Of a stretch of 64,000 bases of DNA, positions 9,797 through 18,638 are shown piece by piece (the first letter of the stretch is position 1; each line of letters begins with the position of its first letter). The stretch spans positions 2,101,001 to 2,165,000 of the forward strand of contig NZ_JASBAN010000001.1 of assembly GCF_029953305.1 (NCBI RefSeq), given 5' to 3'. Source of the stretch: Commensalibacter nepenthis. Its GTDB lineage: Bacteria; Pseudomonadota; Alphaproteobacteria; Acetobacterales; Acetobacteraceae. The position numbers and the translations under genes were made by a program. The notes beneath the pieces were generated by a model. The model was not told the origin of the DNA. It saw only the letters and a list, made by a program, of their open reading frames with translations, and searched no databases.

Positions 9797-9868
9797 AAGT
9801 GAATTGATGATTTTGATAAAATCAGTATAACTAAGATAGTTATTAGAAGATTGATATAATATAAGTGG

Positions 9869-10375
9869 TTGAATAAAGTGAACATAGACGCAAATAAAAC
9901 AGGTGTTTCACCAGAAGCACAAGATCCTGCTATTGACCTTCCTGTCATTGATATCGAAGGCATTATGAGTGCTATTCCACATCGATATCCTTTTTTGTTA
10001 ATTGATCGTATGGTCAATGTTAAAAAAGGATTATCTGCCACAGGAATTAAAAATGTATCTGTAAATGAAAATTTTTTTCAAGGGCATTTTCCTGGTCGCC
10101 CGGTTATGCCTGGCGTTTTAATCATTGAGGCAATGGCTCAAACCGCTGCAGTATTGGTGGTAAAAACACTTGGTGCAGAGTTTGAAGGCAAAATTGTTTA
10201 TTTTATGACAATTGATAATGCTAAATTTAGACGTCCTGTGGTGCCTGGTGATCAGTTACATATTAATGTTGAAAAAGAACGCCAACGTGCGAATGTATGG
10301 AAATTCCGTGGAGTTGCGAAGGTAGATGGTGTCTCTGTTGCAGAAGCCACATTTAGTGCAATGATTATGGGATAA
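9869..10375 (+). CDS. fabZ: 3-hydroxyacyl-ACP dehydratase FabZ
   Basis: FabZ dehydrates 3-hydroxyacyl-ACP in type II fatty-acid synthesis. It competes with LpxA and LpxD for hydroxyacyl-ACP, so its place between them is meaningful. The hot-dog-fold active site is clear: HRYPFLLIDR, then GHFPGRPVMPGVLIIEAMAQ with catalytic His73 and Glu87. The 168-residue frame begins at TTG 9869, without a convincing ribosome binding site. GTG 9878 is an alternative, and the conserved part begins near residue 26, so the N-terminal extension is uncertain. A 72-base gap separates it from lpxD. Confidence 0.93.
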   Translation: MNKVNIDANKTGVSPEAQDPAIDLPVIDIEGIMSAIPHRYPFLLIDRMVNVKKGLSATGIKNVSVNENFFQGHFPGRPVMPGVLIIEAMAQTAAVLVVKTLGAEFEGKIVYFMTIDNAKFRRPVVPGDQLHINVEKERQRANVWKFRGVAKVDGVSVAEATFSAMIMG

Positions 10376-10439
10376 TCCTTGTATATCTTATGATTAATTT
10401 TGACAGAATATTTATGGTATTTATACACAATAGACAAAG

Positions 10440-11309
10440 ATGGAGGAAATTCTGGTAGATACTTCAAGCGCTACTATGAGCGAAAACGAGATTCATCCAT
10501 CTGCAGTTATTGCTGTTGGGGCAAAAGTAGGACGTGGGGTTTATATCGGTCCGTGGTGTTCTGTAGGGCCTGATGTTGTTATCGAAGACGGCGTTAGATT
10601 AATTGCAAATGTTATTGTTGATGGTCATACCATTCTTGGAAAAGACTCAGTCTATTATCCTTTTAGCACTATTGGTCTGGCACCTCAGGATTTAAAATAT
10701 AAGGGTGAGCCTACACGTTGCGTCATTGGCAGTAGAACAATTGTCCGAGAGCAAGTAACCATTCATCGTGGTACGGAATCTGGTGAAGGTGTGACTTCTG
10801 TTGGGTCTGATTGTTTGCTTATGGTGAATGCGCATATCGCCCATGATTGCCATCTTGGAGATCGTGTTATTATTGTGAATAATGTGGTTTTGGGCGGACA
10901 TGTTCAGATTGATGATGATGCGCGTGTTATGGGATCAGCAGCAATTCATCAATTTGTTAGGATTGGCAAAGCGGCACTCGTTGGTGGTGTGACTGGGGTT
11001 GAATCCGATGTAATTCCTTATGGCAGTGTTCTGGGTAATCGTGCGCGTTTGGTTGGAATGCATTGGATATGGCTGAAACGTAATGGCGTGCAAAATGAAG
11101 AACTGCATGTTTTAAGAAATGTCTATCGTCATTTATTTCCAAGGGACGAAGATCAACATGCTGTTTTCGAAGATCGTTTACAAATCGTTAAAGAAAAATT
11201 CGGTCATATTGAAAAGGTTCAACAAATCATCAGTTTTATTGAGCAGCCAAGTCGTCGAGGTTTAGTGAAAGTGGGACGTTCAATTTCTTCTTCGGAAAAA
11301 GAAGGATAA
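10440..11309 (+). CDS. lpxA: UDP-N-acetylglucosamine O-acyltransferase
   Basis: LpxA performs the first step of lipid A synthesis, transferring a 3-hydroxyacyl group to UDP-GlcNAc. Hexapeptide repeats fill the first 190 residues. The catalytic-His segment (VNAHIAHDCHLGDRVIIVNN) and the VGGVTGVESDVIPYGSVLGNRARLVG region are intact, followed by the helical C-terminal domain. At 289 residues it is about 25 longer than E. coli LpxA, mainly at the N-terminus. The ATG at 10440 is followed, not preceded, by a strong GGAGG (10442-10446). Translation could therefore begin downstream, for example at ATG 10476 or CTG 10452. lpxI follows 12 bases later. Confidence 0.94.
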   Translation: MEEILVDTSSATMSENEIHPSAVIAVGAKVGRGVYIGPWCSVGPDVVIEDGVRLIANVIVDGHTILGKDSVYYPFSTIGLAPQDLKYKGEPTRCVIGSRTIVREQVTIHRGTESGEGVTSVGSDCLLMVNAHIAHDCHLGDRVIIVNNVVLGGHVQIDDDARVMGSAAIHQFVRIGKAALVGGVTGVESDVIPYGSVLGNRARLVGMHWIWLKRNGVQNEELHVLRNVYRHLFPRDEDQHAVFEDRLQIVKEKFGHIEKVQQIISFIEQPSRRGLVKVGRSISSSEKEG

Positions 11310-11321
11310 ATAAGCATTTCG

Positions 11322-12182
11322 ATGCAAGATCAATATAAAAAAAAGAAAACAGCTGTTGGAATTTTAGCTGGTGGTGGACCTTTGCCAGGTAAGGTTGCAG
11401 AGGCTGTTTTTGCGATGGGGCATCCTGTTTTTATTATTGGGTTTCAGGATTTTGCAGAACCAGAAATTATTGAAAAATGGCCTCATGAATATATTCGTTT
11501 AGCAGCTGCAGGACGGATATTATCTGCATTACGTGAACATGATTGTAAGGATATTGTCTTAATTGGTCCTGTTAAACGTCCTTCTTGGCGTGATCTGCGT
11601 CCTGATACAGAGGGGGCGAAAATCCTAGCTCGGATAGGTAAAGCGTTATTTGCAGGGGATGATGGGCTGTTGGCTGCACTGGTACGTGTTTTTGGTGAAG
11701 AAGGATTTAGAGTTCGTGGGGCACATGAATTTTTAGACCCGGTAATAGAAGGTGTATTTGGAAAAATACAACCTGATGCCCAAGCATTGCAAGATATTGC
11801 TAAGGGGATTGAAGTCAATCAATCTTTGGGGCGTTTGGATATCGGGCAGGGCTGCATTGTTCAAAATGGTTTGGTTATTGCTGTTGAGGCAATGGAAGGC
11901 ACGGATTCTATGCTTAAGAGAGCTAAGGATTGTCAGTTGCCTGGTTTGGGTGCTATTTTAATCAAGCAAGTAAAACCTGATCAAGAAAGACGAGCAGACA
12001 TGCCAACGATTGGACCTCGCACTGTAATTGGGGCTTTTGATTCTGGGTTAAGAGGAATAGCGTTTGAAGCTGGTGGCACGTTGATTGTGCAGCAAGAGGA
12101 GGTTATTCGTTTGGCGAATGAAAAAGGAATATTCCTATTAAGTTATAATCCAGAGACTTTTAAACAAAAATATATAAAATGA
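11322..12182 (+). CDS. lpxI: UDP-2,3-diacylglucosamine pyrophosphatase LpxI
   Basis: LpxI cleaves UDP-2,3-diacylglucosamine to lipid X plus UMP, the job done by LpxH in gammaproteobacteria. The 286-residue protein shows the DUF1009 family pattern: GILAGGGPLPGKVAEA at the start, IVLIGPVKRPSWRDLRPD, and a C-terminal domain with VEAMEGTDSML, VKPDQERRADMPTIGPRTV and FEAGGTLIVQQEEV. Its position directly after lpxA is typical for alphaproteobacteria. Twelve bases separate it from lpxA and twelve from gloA, so one transcript is likely. Confidence 0.92.
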   Translation: MQDQYKKKKTAVGILAGGGPLPGKVAEAVFAMGHPVFIIGFQDFAEPEIIEKWPHEYIRLAAAGRILSALREHDCKDIVLIGPVKRPSWRDLRPDTEGAKILARIGKALFAGDDGLLAALVRVFGEEGFRVRGAHEFLDPVIEGVFGKIQPDAQALQDIAKGIEVNQSLGRLDIGQGCIVQNGLVIAVEAMEGTDSMLKRAKDCQLPGLGAILIKQVKPDQERRADMPTIGPRTVIGAFDSGLRGIAFEAGGTLIVQQEEVIRLANEKGIFLLSYNPETFKQKYIK

Positions 12183-12194
12183 GAGAGAAACAAA

Positions 12195-12590
12195 ATGGCT
12201 ACTTATCTTCACACAATGATTCGCGTTCATAATTTGGATAAAAGTTTAGCTTTTTATCAATCTCTTGGTATGCGAGAAATTCGTCGTAAAGAGGTTGCAG
12301 AGGGAAAATATACGCTTATTTATGTTGGTTTTGATGATAATGCAGCGGGTCAAGCTGAAATTGAATTAACGTATAATTGGGGACATGATGTGCCTTATGA
12401 AATGGGTACAGGTTTTGGACATTTGGCATTGGGTGTAGATGATATTAACACTGTTGTCGAAGCTGTTCGTAAATCTGGTGGAAAAGTTACCAGAGAGCCA
12501 GGACCTGTAAAATTTGGCACTATAGTAATTGCTTTTGTTGAAGATCCAGATGGATATAAAATTGAACTGATCCAAAACGATAGTTATTAA
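12195..12590 (+). CDS. gloA: Glyoxalase I (lactoylglutathione lyase)
   Basis: The enzyme converts the hemithioacetal of methylglyoxal and glutathione to S-lactoylglutathione, detoxifying a glycolytic by-product. At 131 residues it is of the short, Ni-type bacterial class. All four expected metal ligands can be placed: His6, Glu57, His76 and Glu124 (within DPDGYKIELIQ). GAGAGA before ATG 12195 serves as ribosome binding site. It closes the long plus-strand run. Its glutathione substrate fits with gshB further along the window. Confidence 0.93.
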   Translation: MATYLHTMIRVHNLDKSLAFYQSLGMREIRRKEVAEGKYTLIYVGFDDNAAGQAEIELTYNWGHDVPYEMGTGFGHLALGVDDINTVVEAVRKSGGKVTREPGPVKFGTIVIAFVEDPDGYKIELIQNDSY

Positions 12591-12931
12591 CAAGCCTTGA
12601 TTGGATAATCATGGATAGGCAAGACTTTTTGCGCATATCAGAGAAAATGGTCAGACTATCTTGGATTATCCATAGATTAACCATATTATCTTAAGGCGTT
12701 TAAAAAATCAGAAGATGGTAAAGCTACGTATTACGGTAGATCAGTAAAGTCAAAAAATAATCATTCTATCAATATTTTCAATATTAAATTTCATCCCGAA
12801 CATTCTTGTTTTTGCACTAGAAAACTTGATCTCTATCCCCCTTATCAATTACATTGTGAATATCAGGACAGAGTTTTATGATGAAAAATATGTACGTTGT
12901 TACAACAAAGTTCTAAGTGAACTCAATAATT
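12591..12931. other. Non-coding gap with no clear gene
   Basis: This 341-base AT-rich gap lies between gloA and a convergent membrane-protein gene. No reading frame above about 27 codons with a plausible start was found. A short dispersed inverted repeat is present: GGATAATC at 12602-12609 and GATTATCC at 12663-12670. It has no T-tract and no assignable role. Confidence 0.5.
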
Positions 12932-13330
12932 TTAATGTTTTGTTTCTTTGAGATATTCAGCAACTTTTTCAATAGATTGAGCGATAGATTCTGCGGATTG
13001 TAAGGTTTTTTCATCTGCTGATTTATTCAGCAAGATGCGATCTGCCATTAAAAGTGCTGGTGATAATATGCCTTTGACATCGTGCCTGAGAATAGAGAGT
13101 AGTTGCTTTTGATTTGTTTCTATTTTAACCAACTTTTTTTGATAATAAATAATTGTTAAAAGCGTTGCGAATGTACAATATGCACCCAAAAAAATAACTA
13201 TAAACCAAGATGGTAGGCTTGCATTATATAAAGAGAAACCAAGGATACATAAAATGATCCCTGCTATTATACTGGTAAAATAAGGAAAAATATTTTTTTT
13301 TTGTAATGGTGGGGATTGTGTAATCGCCAT
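12932..13330 (-). CDS. Two-helix membrane protein with an isolated histidine-kinase-like H-box
   Basis: I cannot name this 132-residue protein. It has two membrane helices (about residues 17-35 and 41-63), then a short linker and a soluble helix carrying LRHDVKGILSPALLMADRIL. That segment resembles the H-box of the HisKA dimerisation/phosphotransfer domain, with His83 as candidate phospho-acceptor. A second helix follows (residues 105-129). The protein then stops, so the ATP-binding domain of a kinase is absent. It could be a truncated sensor kinase, a stand-alone phosphotransfer protein, or a dimer-forming relic. It is monocistronic, convergent with gloA and divergent from rpmH. Confidence 0.6.
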   Translation of the reverse strand: MAITQSPPLQKKNIFPYFTSIIAGIILCILGFSLYNASLPSWFIVIFLGAYCTFATLLTIIYYQKKLVKIETNQKQLLSILRHDVKGILSPALLMADRILLNKSADEKTLQSAESIAQSIEKVAEYLKETKH

Positions 13331-13522
13331 CTTTGAAAATCCTATGATAAACGCATAATTTTCTTTTAAATAGCATAAAAAAGCATTTCTGCCTATGGAC
13401 TTAGATTGACGATTTTCGATATTCGGATTATAACCACCTCTTTAGGACTATTATTATTTGTTTAGAACTGAAAATATAGTTAAAGATTAACTTGTTTTCA
13501 GAGGCTTTAAAGGAGAGAATTC

Positions 13523-13657
13523 GTGAAGCGTACATATCAACCTTCTAAAATTGTTCGCAAACATCGTCATGGTTTCCGTGCACGTATGGCCACTGTTGGC
13601 GGTCGCAAAGTGATTGCTAATCGCAGATCAAAAGGACGTAAACGTCTATCTGCTTAA
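13523..13657 (+). CDS. rpmH: 50S ribosomal protein L34
   Basis: This small 44-residue basic protein begins [20 protein letters not shown] and ends GRKRLSA, the standard L34 pattern. AGGAG at 13511-13515 precedes GTG 13523 with proper spacing. It heads the conserved rpmH-rnpA-yidD-yidC cluster. The roughly 190 bases upstream, shared with the divergent membrane-protein gene, should hold the promoter. No cluster of DnaA boxes was seen, so there is no sign of an origin here. Confidence 0.96.
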   Translation: MKRTYQPSKIVRKHRHGFRARMATVGGRKVIANRRSKGRKRLSA

Positions 13658-13687
13658 TCGGGTTTGGCGTTAAAGCGAGTATAGTTT

Positions 13688-14056
13688 GTGACTGATACAG
13701 GTAACAAGCTCCAGCCGGTCTTGCGTTTGAAAAAGCGGGTACAATTTTTAAATGTGGCTGCAAACGGTCAGAAAGTCCCTACGTCTAGTATTGTTTTGCA
13801 ATTATTACATCGTAATGATGGTGAAGCAGGCAGAGTAGGGTTTACCGTTACTAAGAAAGTTGGCAATGCTGTCGTTCGTAATCGTGTCAAAAGAAGATTA
13901 CGTAGTGTAATGCAAGAAATAGCTCAAACAAATGCTTTTCAAGGTATTGATATGGTCATGATTGGGCGCAAAAGCACCTTTGAAAAACCGTATAAGGCGA
14001 TTGTAAAAGATTTTTGTTGGGCTTTACGCAAAGCTGGGGTCGTATTAAACAAGTAA
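13688..14056 (+). CDS. rnpA: Ribonuclease P protein component
   Basis: RnpA is the protein cofactor of RNase P, which trims tRNA 5' ends. The 122-residue basic protein has the signature RNRVKRRLR (in NAVVRNRVKRRLRSVMQE) and GRVGFTVTKKVGNA before it. The start GTG 13688 lies 30 bases after rpmH. Its stop codon is immediately followed by the yidD ATG, with no intervening base, so the two genes are probably translationally coupled. Confidence 0.95.
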   Translation: MTDTGNKLQPVLRLKKRVQFLNVAANGQKVPTSSIVLQLLHRNDGEAGRVGFTVTKKVGNAVVRNRVKRRLRSVMQEIAQTNAFQGIDMVMIGRKSTFEKPYKAIVKDFCWALRKAGVVLNK

Positions 14057-14275
14057 ATGAAACGAATATTTATTGGTTTAATTTACCTTTATCAGCTGAC
14101 ATTACGCCCATTACTTGGGCATCATTGCCGTTTTAACCCATCTTGTAGTCATTATACCCAAAAAGCTATTCAAACACATGGTGTAATCAAAGGAATCATG
14201 TTGGGCGTATGGCGTATTTTGCGGTGTAATCCTTGGAATTTGGGTGGAGAAGATCCTGTTCCTCCTAAAAAATAG
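14057..14275 (+). CDS. yidD: Membrane protein insertion efficiency factor YidD
   Basis: This 72-residue protein has the family hallmarks: LYQLTLRPLLGHHCRFNPSCSHYTQKAI with the conserved Cys pair, and the later LRCNPWNLGGEDPVP with a third Cys. It is thought to assist YidC and Sec-dependent insertion from the cytoplasmic face of the membrane. It abuts rnpA and precedes yidC, its invariant context. Confidence 0.95.
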   Translation: MKRIFIGLIYLYQLTLRPLLGHHCRFNPSCSHYTQKAIQTHGVIKGIMLGVWRILRCNPWNLGGEDPVPPKK

Positions 14276-14318
14276 AGCGATATTTTTTTAAATTCAATGA
14301 ATGATTGGCTGGCTTTGA

Positions 14319-16088
14319 ATGGATAACAAGCGCTTTTTTCTAGCGACTTTGCTTTCTGTTTTTCTTCTTTTTGCATTTGAGTATTTTACCCCTAAAAAAG
14401 AAGAAACACACACACCAACACAACAAGTTAAACAAGAGCAAACGAAGCTTTCAACACAAAAAGGTGAATCGTCATCAAATCAAGTGGTTGCAGAAGCTGG
14501 ACCGGATATCAGAATCCCTATTAATGCAAATCAGGTCAAAGGCTCTTTGAACCTCAGAGGGGCGTTATTGGATGATTTGGTTTTAAAAAATTATCGTGAA
14601 ACGATTCAAAAAGATTCTCCGTTGGTTCGTGTGTTATCTGGTGTGCATACGAAATATCCTAATTATGTACAAACAGGTTGGGTTAATGCAGAGCATGATA
14701 CGACAAAGTTACCAGACGTTAATTCAGTTTGGAAAACAGATCAAAAAGAATTAACCCCAGAGCAACCCGTCACAATGACATGGGATAATGGGCAAGGGGT
14801 CAAGTTTGAAAAAACAATATCAATTGATAAAAACTATATGTTCAAATTTGAACAAAAAGTAGTGAACTCATCTGATAAACCTGTTTCTGTATTCTTTTAT
14901 GGTCGTGTCAGCCGTGGATTTACACCAAAAGAGCTAAGTGGTTATTTGGTGCATGATGGTCCAATTGGTATCGTTGATAAACGTCTTGAACAATATTCCT
15001 ATGAAACTATTCGTAAAGATTCAAAAGCACCATCTGATATTTCTTGGAGCAAGAATACGACGGGTGGATGGGCTGGTATTACGGATAAATATTGGCTAAC
15101 CGCAATTGTTCCACAACAAGATAAAAATGTTAGTGTTGTGTATGGTTTTGCTCCAGATGCGGATCAATCTGCTAATATTAATACGGATAGCGTCGAAAGA
15201 GGGACGTATCAAGTTGGGTTCACATCACGTCAACCGATGGTTGCAGCCCCTGGTGAAACGGTTTCTACTTTTGGTCACGTATTTTCTGGTGCCAAAGTTG
15301 TTGAACTTTTGAATCAATATGAAAAACAATATCATATTCCTGATTTTTGGAAAGCAGTTGATTTTGGCTGGTTTGCATTTTTAACCTATCCTATTTTTAT
15401 TGTTCTAGATTGGTTAAATAATTTTTGGGGTAATTTTGGGTTGGCTTTGTTAACCTTTACCTTGATTGTTAAAGGCGTATTTTATCCTTTGGCTTCAAAG
15501 CAATTTCATTCAATGGGTAAAATGAAGGCTCTACAGCCTAAAATGAAAGAAATTCGGGAAAAATATAAAGATGACCAACAGTTGATGAATCAGCAAATGA
15601 TGGGTCTTTATAAAGAGCAAGGGGTAAATCCTGCCAGTGGATGTTTGCCAATCTTGATCCAAATTCCAATTTTCTGGTGTTTGTATAAAGATTTATATGT
15701 CACGATTGAAATGCGTCATGCGCCATTCTTTGGCTGGATTCGTGACTTGTCTGCACCTGATCCAACCAATATATTTAATTTATTTGGTTTATTGCCTTTT
15801 GATCCTGCTGCGATATCTCCGTTCTTGCACGTTGGTATTTGGCCGTTGATTTTTGGATTAACGATGTTCTTGCAACAAAAGTTAAATCCAGCGGTATTGG
15901 ATCCTATTCAAAAAAGAATGTTCCAATTTATGCCAATCATTTTCACTTTGGTTTTGGCCACACAACCAGCAGGTTTAGTGATTTATTATAGTTGGAATAA
16001 TACATTAACAGCATTACAGCAATTGGTTATTCAAAAACGTATGGATGCCAAGGCTAAAAAAGCGAAAACCAAAGCAGCCAAAGGATAG
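14319..16088 (+). CDS. yidC: Membrane protein insertase YidC
   Basis: YidC inserts and folds inner-membrane proteins, alone or with SecYEG. The 589-residue Gram-negative form has an N-terminal helix (residues 6-22), a large periplasmic beta domain (about 60-340) and the five-helix insertase core. The core includes WFAFLTYPIFIVLDWL, FTLIVKGVFYPLASKQFHSMGKMKALQPKMKEI and QPAGLVIYYSWNN, the last being a conserved C-terminal segment. A Lys/Ala-rich tail ends the protein. It is followed after three bases by engB. Confidence 0.96.
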   Translation: MDNKRFFLATLLSVFLLFAFEYFTPKKEETHTPTQQVKQEQTKLSTQKGESSSNQVVAEAGPDIRIPINANQVKGSLNLRGALLDDLVLKNYRETIQKDSPLVRVLSGVHTKYPNYVQTGWVNAEHDTTKLPDVNSVWKTDQKELTPEQPVTMTWDNGQGVKFEKTISIDKNYMFKFEQKVVNSSDKPVSVFFYGRVSRGFTPKELSGYLVHDGPIGIVDKRLEQYSYETIRKDSKAPSDISWSKNTTGGWAGITDKYWLTAIVPQQDKNVSVVYGFAPDADQSANINTDSVERGTYQVGFTSRQPMVAAPGETVSTFGHVFSGAKVVELLNQYEKQYHIPDFWKAVDFGWFAFLTYPIFIVLDWLNNFWGNFGLALLTFTLIVKGVFYPLASKQFHSMGKMKALQPKMKEIREKYKDDQQLMNQQMMGLYKEQGVNPASGCLPILIQIPIFWCLYKDLYVTIEMRHAPFFGWIRDLSAPDPTNIFNLFGLLPFDPAAISPFLHVGIWPLIFGLTMFLQQKLNPAVLDPIQKRMFQFMPIIFTLVLATQPAGLVIYYSWNNTLTALQQLVIQKRMDAKAKKAKTKAAKG

Positions 16089-16091
16089 ACC

Positions 16092-16754
16092 GTGGGTGAA
16101 TTATTACCACCATCTGTTGATGATGCAGAATATCAAAGATTAATCGAAGCAGGACGAGTGCTATTTGCTCAAGAGGCAAAATTCTTTTTTGGTGCCCAGC
16201 GTCTCAATCAATTAGAACCAGCAACTTTACCAGAGGTTGCTTTTGCTGGGCGTTCCAATGTTGGAAAGTCCAGCCTGATTAACGCCCTTACTGGTCGGAA
16301 AATGTTGGCCAGAGCATCATCTGAACCAGGTCGTACTAAACAACTTAATTTTTTCAATATTGGTGAAAAATTAGTTTTTGTTGATATGCCTGGCTATGGG
16401 TTTGCCAAAGCATCTAAGGATGTAAAAAGCGATTGGCAGAAAATGATGTTTGCGTTTCTTCGTGGCAGACCAACATTGTTGCGAGTCATGTTGTTGCTGG
16501 ATGCCCGTATTGAGCTTAAACAGAGCGATCATAATATTATGGATTTATTAGATCGTGCTGCGGTAACTTTTCAAATTGTGCTTACCAAAGCAGATCAACT
16601 ATCTGCTGCACAATTAGAAAAGAAGAAAAATGAAATTTTCGAAGTGATGAAAACACATACGGCTGCTTATCCTTTTATTCGAGTCACCAGCAGCCAAAAA
16701 AATATTGGTATTGAAGATTTGAGAGCAGATCTAGTAAGGTTAATTCAAGATTAA
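16092..16754 (+). CDS. engB: Ribosome biogenesis GTP-binding protein EngB/YsxC
   Basis: EngB is a TRAFAC-class GTPase needed for late 50S subunit assembly. The P-loop GRSNVGKSS lies at residues 53-61. The G2 threonine region SEPGRTKQLNFF, G3 DMPGYGFAK, G4 TKAD and G5-like VTSSQK follow in order. At 220 residues it has normal length with a slightly extended N-terminus. It starts at GTG 16092, three bases after yidC, matching the common alphaproteobacterial yidC-engB-argB order. Confidence 0.95.
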   Translation: MGELLPPSVDDAEYQRLIEAGRVLFAQEAKFFFGAQRLNQLEPATLPEVAFAGRSNVGKSSLINALTGRKMLARASSEPGRTKQLNFFNIGEKLVFVDMPGYGFAKASKDVKSDWQKMMFAFLRGRPTLLRVMLLLDARIELKQSDHNIMDLLDRAAVTFQIVLTKADQLSAAQLEKKKNEIFEVMKTHTAAYPFIRVTSSQKNIGIEDLRADLVRLIQD

Positions 16755-16788
16755 ATCAATCTTACGCGATAATTAGGATTTTAATATT

Positions 16789-17718
16789 ATGACCAAACAA
16801 AAATCATTAGATTCTGTAAAAAAGGCTGCTCAAGAGGCGCATGAACAAGCCAGTGTGCTTGCACGTGCTTTACCTTATTTGCGACGTTATACAGGGGATA
16901 CGATTGTTGTCAAATATGGTGGTCATGCAATGGTTGATAATGGTCTGTCCAATGCGTTTGGGAATGATATTGCTTTATTAAAACAAGTTGGGATTAATCC
17001 AATTGTTGTGCATGGGGGTGGACCACAAATTAACGCAGTATTAAAACGTATGGATGTTGAAACTACTTTTGTTGATGGGTTGCGTGTTACCAATGCGGCT
17101 ATTATCGATGTGATTGAAATGGTTTTGGCTGGGACCGTTAATAAACAAGTCGCCACGTTGATTAATCAAGCGGGTGCTTTGGCTGTTGGTATTTCAGGCA
17201 AAGATGGTGGGTTAATCGAAGCACAAAAATTGATGAAGCATGTTTGGGATGATTCAATAAAAAGAGAGCGCACCATTGATCTAGGATTGGTTGGGTATCC
17301 TGTGCGGATTGACCCCAGGGTTTTATATGCACTGTCAGGATCTGGTTTAATTCCAGTGGTTGCACCGATTGGTATGGATAAACAAGGGCAAACTTATAAC
17401 ATCAATGCTGATATCTCTGCGGGTGCGATTGCGGGTGCTGTGCGTGCCTCCAGATTATTCATGTTGACCGACGTTCCTGGTGTTTTAGATGCAGATGGCA
17501 ATTTAATTCCTGAGTTAACCGAGGAAGAAGCCAAAGAAGCAATTGCGACAGGTATGATTTCTGGTGGAATGATCCCAAAAATTGAAACATGTCTTGAAGC
17601 TGTTAAAGCAGGTGCACAAGCTGCGGTGATTATGGATGGTCGTGTTCCTCATGCATGTTTATTAGAGTTATTCACCGAAGGGGGATCAGGTACAATTATT
17701 CGTCCTAATCGCTCTTAA
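16789..17718 (+). CDS. argB: Acetylglutamate kinase
   Basis: ArgB phosphorylates N-acetylglutamate in arginine biosynthesis. The amino-acid-kinase fold shows VVKYGGHAM, VHGGGPQIN, the substrate loop GLRVTNAA, AGAIAGAVRASRLFMLTDVPGVLD and GGMIPKIETCLEAVKAGAQAAVIMDGR. At 309 residues it has the N-terminal extension found in arginine-inhibited, hexameric ArgB proteins, so feedback inhibition is plausible but not shown. It stands between engB and dapD. Confidence 0.95.
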   Translation: MTKQKSLDSVKKAAQEAHEQASVLARALPYLRRYTGDTIVVKYGGHAMVDNGLSNAFGNDIALLKQVGINPIVVHGGGPQINAVLKRMDVETTFVDGLRVTNAAIIDVIEMVLAGTVNKQVATLINQAGALAVGISGKDGGLIEAQKLMKHVWDDSIKRERTIDLGLVGYPVRIDPRVLYALSGSGLIPVVAPIGMDKQGQTYNINADISAGAIAGAVRASRLFMLTDVPGVLDADGNLIPELTEEEAKEAIATGMISGGMIPKIETCLEAVKAGAQAAVIMDGRVPHACLLELFTEGGSGTIIRPNRS

Positions 17719-17757
17719 ACATTATTTGAATATTATTATATTATAGGGAAAGAAAAA

Positions 17758-18606
17758 ATGGCAGATCATTCAATATTACAAGCAGAAATTGAGAAATTAT
17801 GGGAAGATCGCACGAATATTTCCCCTGCAACCTCAGGTTCAGCTCGTGATGCAGTGGAAAAAGCTTTATCCATGTTGGATTCAGGTGAGTTGCGTGTGGC
17901 AACGCCCGGTAACTCAGGTTGGACAATTAATGAATGGTTAAAAAAGGCTGTTTTATTGTCTTTTCGTTTATATGATAATGATGGCATGAAACCTGATGCT
18001 GGCGTTCCTGCTTATGATAAAGTGCCATTAAAATTTGCAAATTGGAGCAATGCTGAGTTTGCACAGGCAGGGTTCCGTGCAGTTCCTGGTTCTATTGTTC
18101 GCCGTTCTGCTTTTATTGCCTCTAATGTTATTTTAATGCCTAGCTTTGTAAATGTTGGTGCGTATGTTGACAGTGGCACGATGGTTGATACATGGGTAAC
18201 GATTGGCAGTTGTGCGCAAATTGGTAAAAACTGTCATATCAGTGGTGGTGTTGGTATTGGTGGCGTGTTGGAACCTTTACAAGCAGCTCCTGTGATTATT
18301 GAAGATGATTGCTTTATCGGCGCACGTTGTGAAGTTGCTGAAGGTGTTGTGGTTGAAAAAGGCAGTGTATTATCTATGGGTGTATTTTTGGGTGCATCAA
18401 CCAAGATTATTGATCGTACAACGGGTGAAGTATTTATGGGACGTGTGCCTGCATATTCTGTGGTTGTTCCTGGCACATTGCCTCCTAAACAAGCAACCAG
18501 TGAAACAGGAAATCCATTGCCAGGGTTGGCTTGTGCAGTGATTATTAAACGTGTTGACGAACGTACTCGTTCAAAAACATCCATTAATGATTTGCTAAGA
18601 AGCTAA
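17758..18606 (+). CDS. dapD: Tetrahydrodipicolinate N-succinyltransferase
   Basis: DapD succinylates 2,3,4,5-tetrahydrodipicolinate in the lysine/meso-diaminopimelate pathway. The 282-residue protein has a helical N-terminal domain and a left-handed beta helix with [29 protein letters not shown] and the glycine-rich [19 protein letters not shown] before ATG 17758 is a good ribosome binding site. Its partner dapE follows 32 bases downstream, so two consecutive branch enzymes are co-transcribed. Confidence 0.96.
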   Translation: MADHSILQAEIEKLWEDRTNISPATSGSARDAVEKALSMLDSGELRVATPGNSGWTINEWLKKAVLLSFRLYDNDGMKPDAGVPAYDKVPLKFANWSNAEFAQAGFRAVPGSIVRRSAFIASNVILMPSFVNVGAYVDSGTMVDTWVTIGSCAQIGKNCHISGGVGIGGVLEPLQAAPVIIEDDCFIGARCEVAEGVVVEKGSVLSMGVFLGASTKIIDRTTGEVFMGRVPAYSVVVPGTLPPKQATSETGNPLPGLACAVIIKRVDERTRSKTSINDLLRS

Positions 18607-18638
18607 TTTTAAAAGAAAATAAAAGGGGTAATCATATT

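Noticed and set aside
12602-12670. Short dispersed inverted repeat (GGATAATC / GATTATCC)
   Set aside because: The arms are only 8 bases, spaced by 53 and without a T-tract. This is expected by chance in AT-rich DNA.
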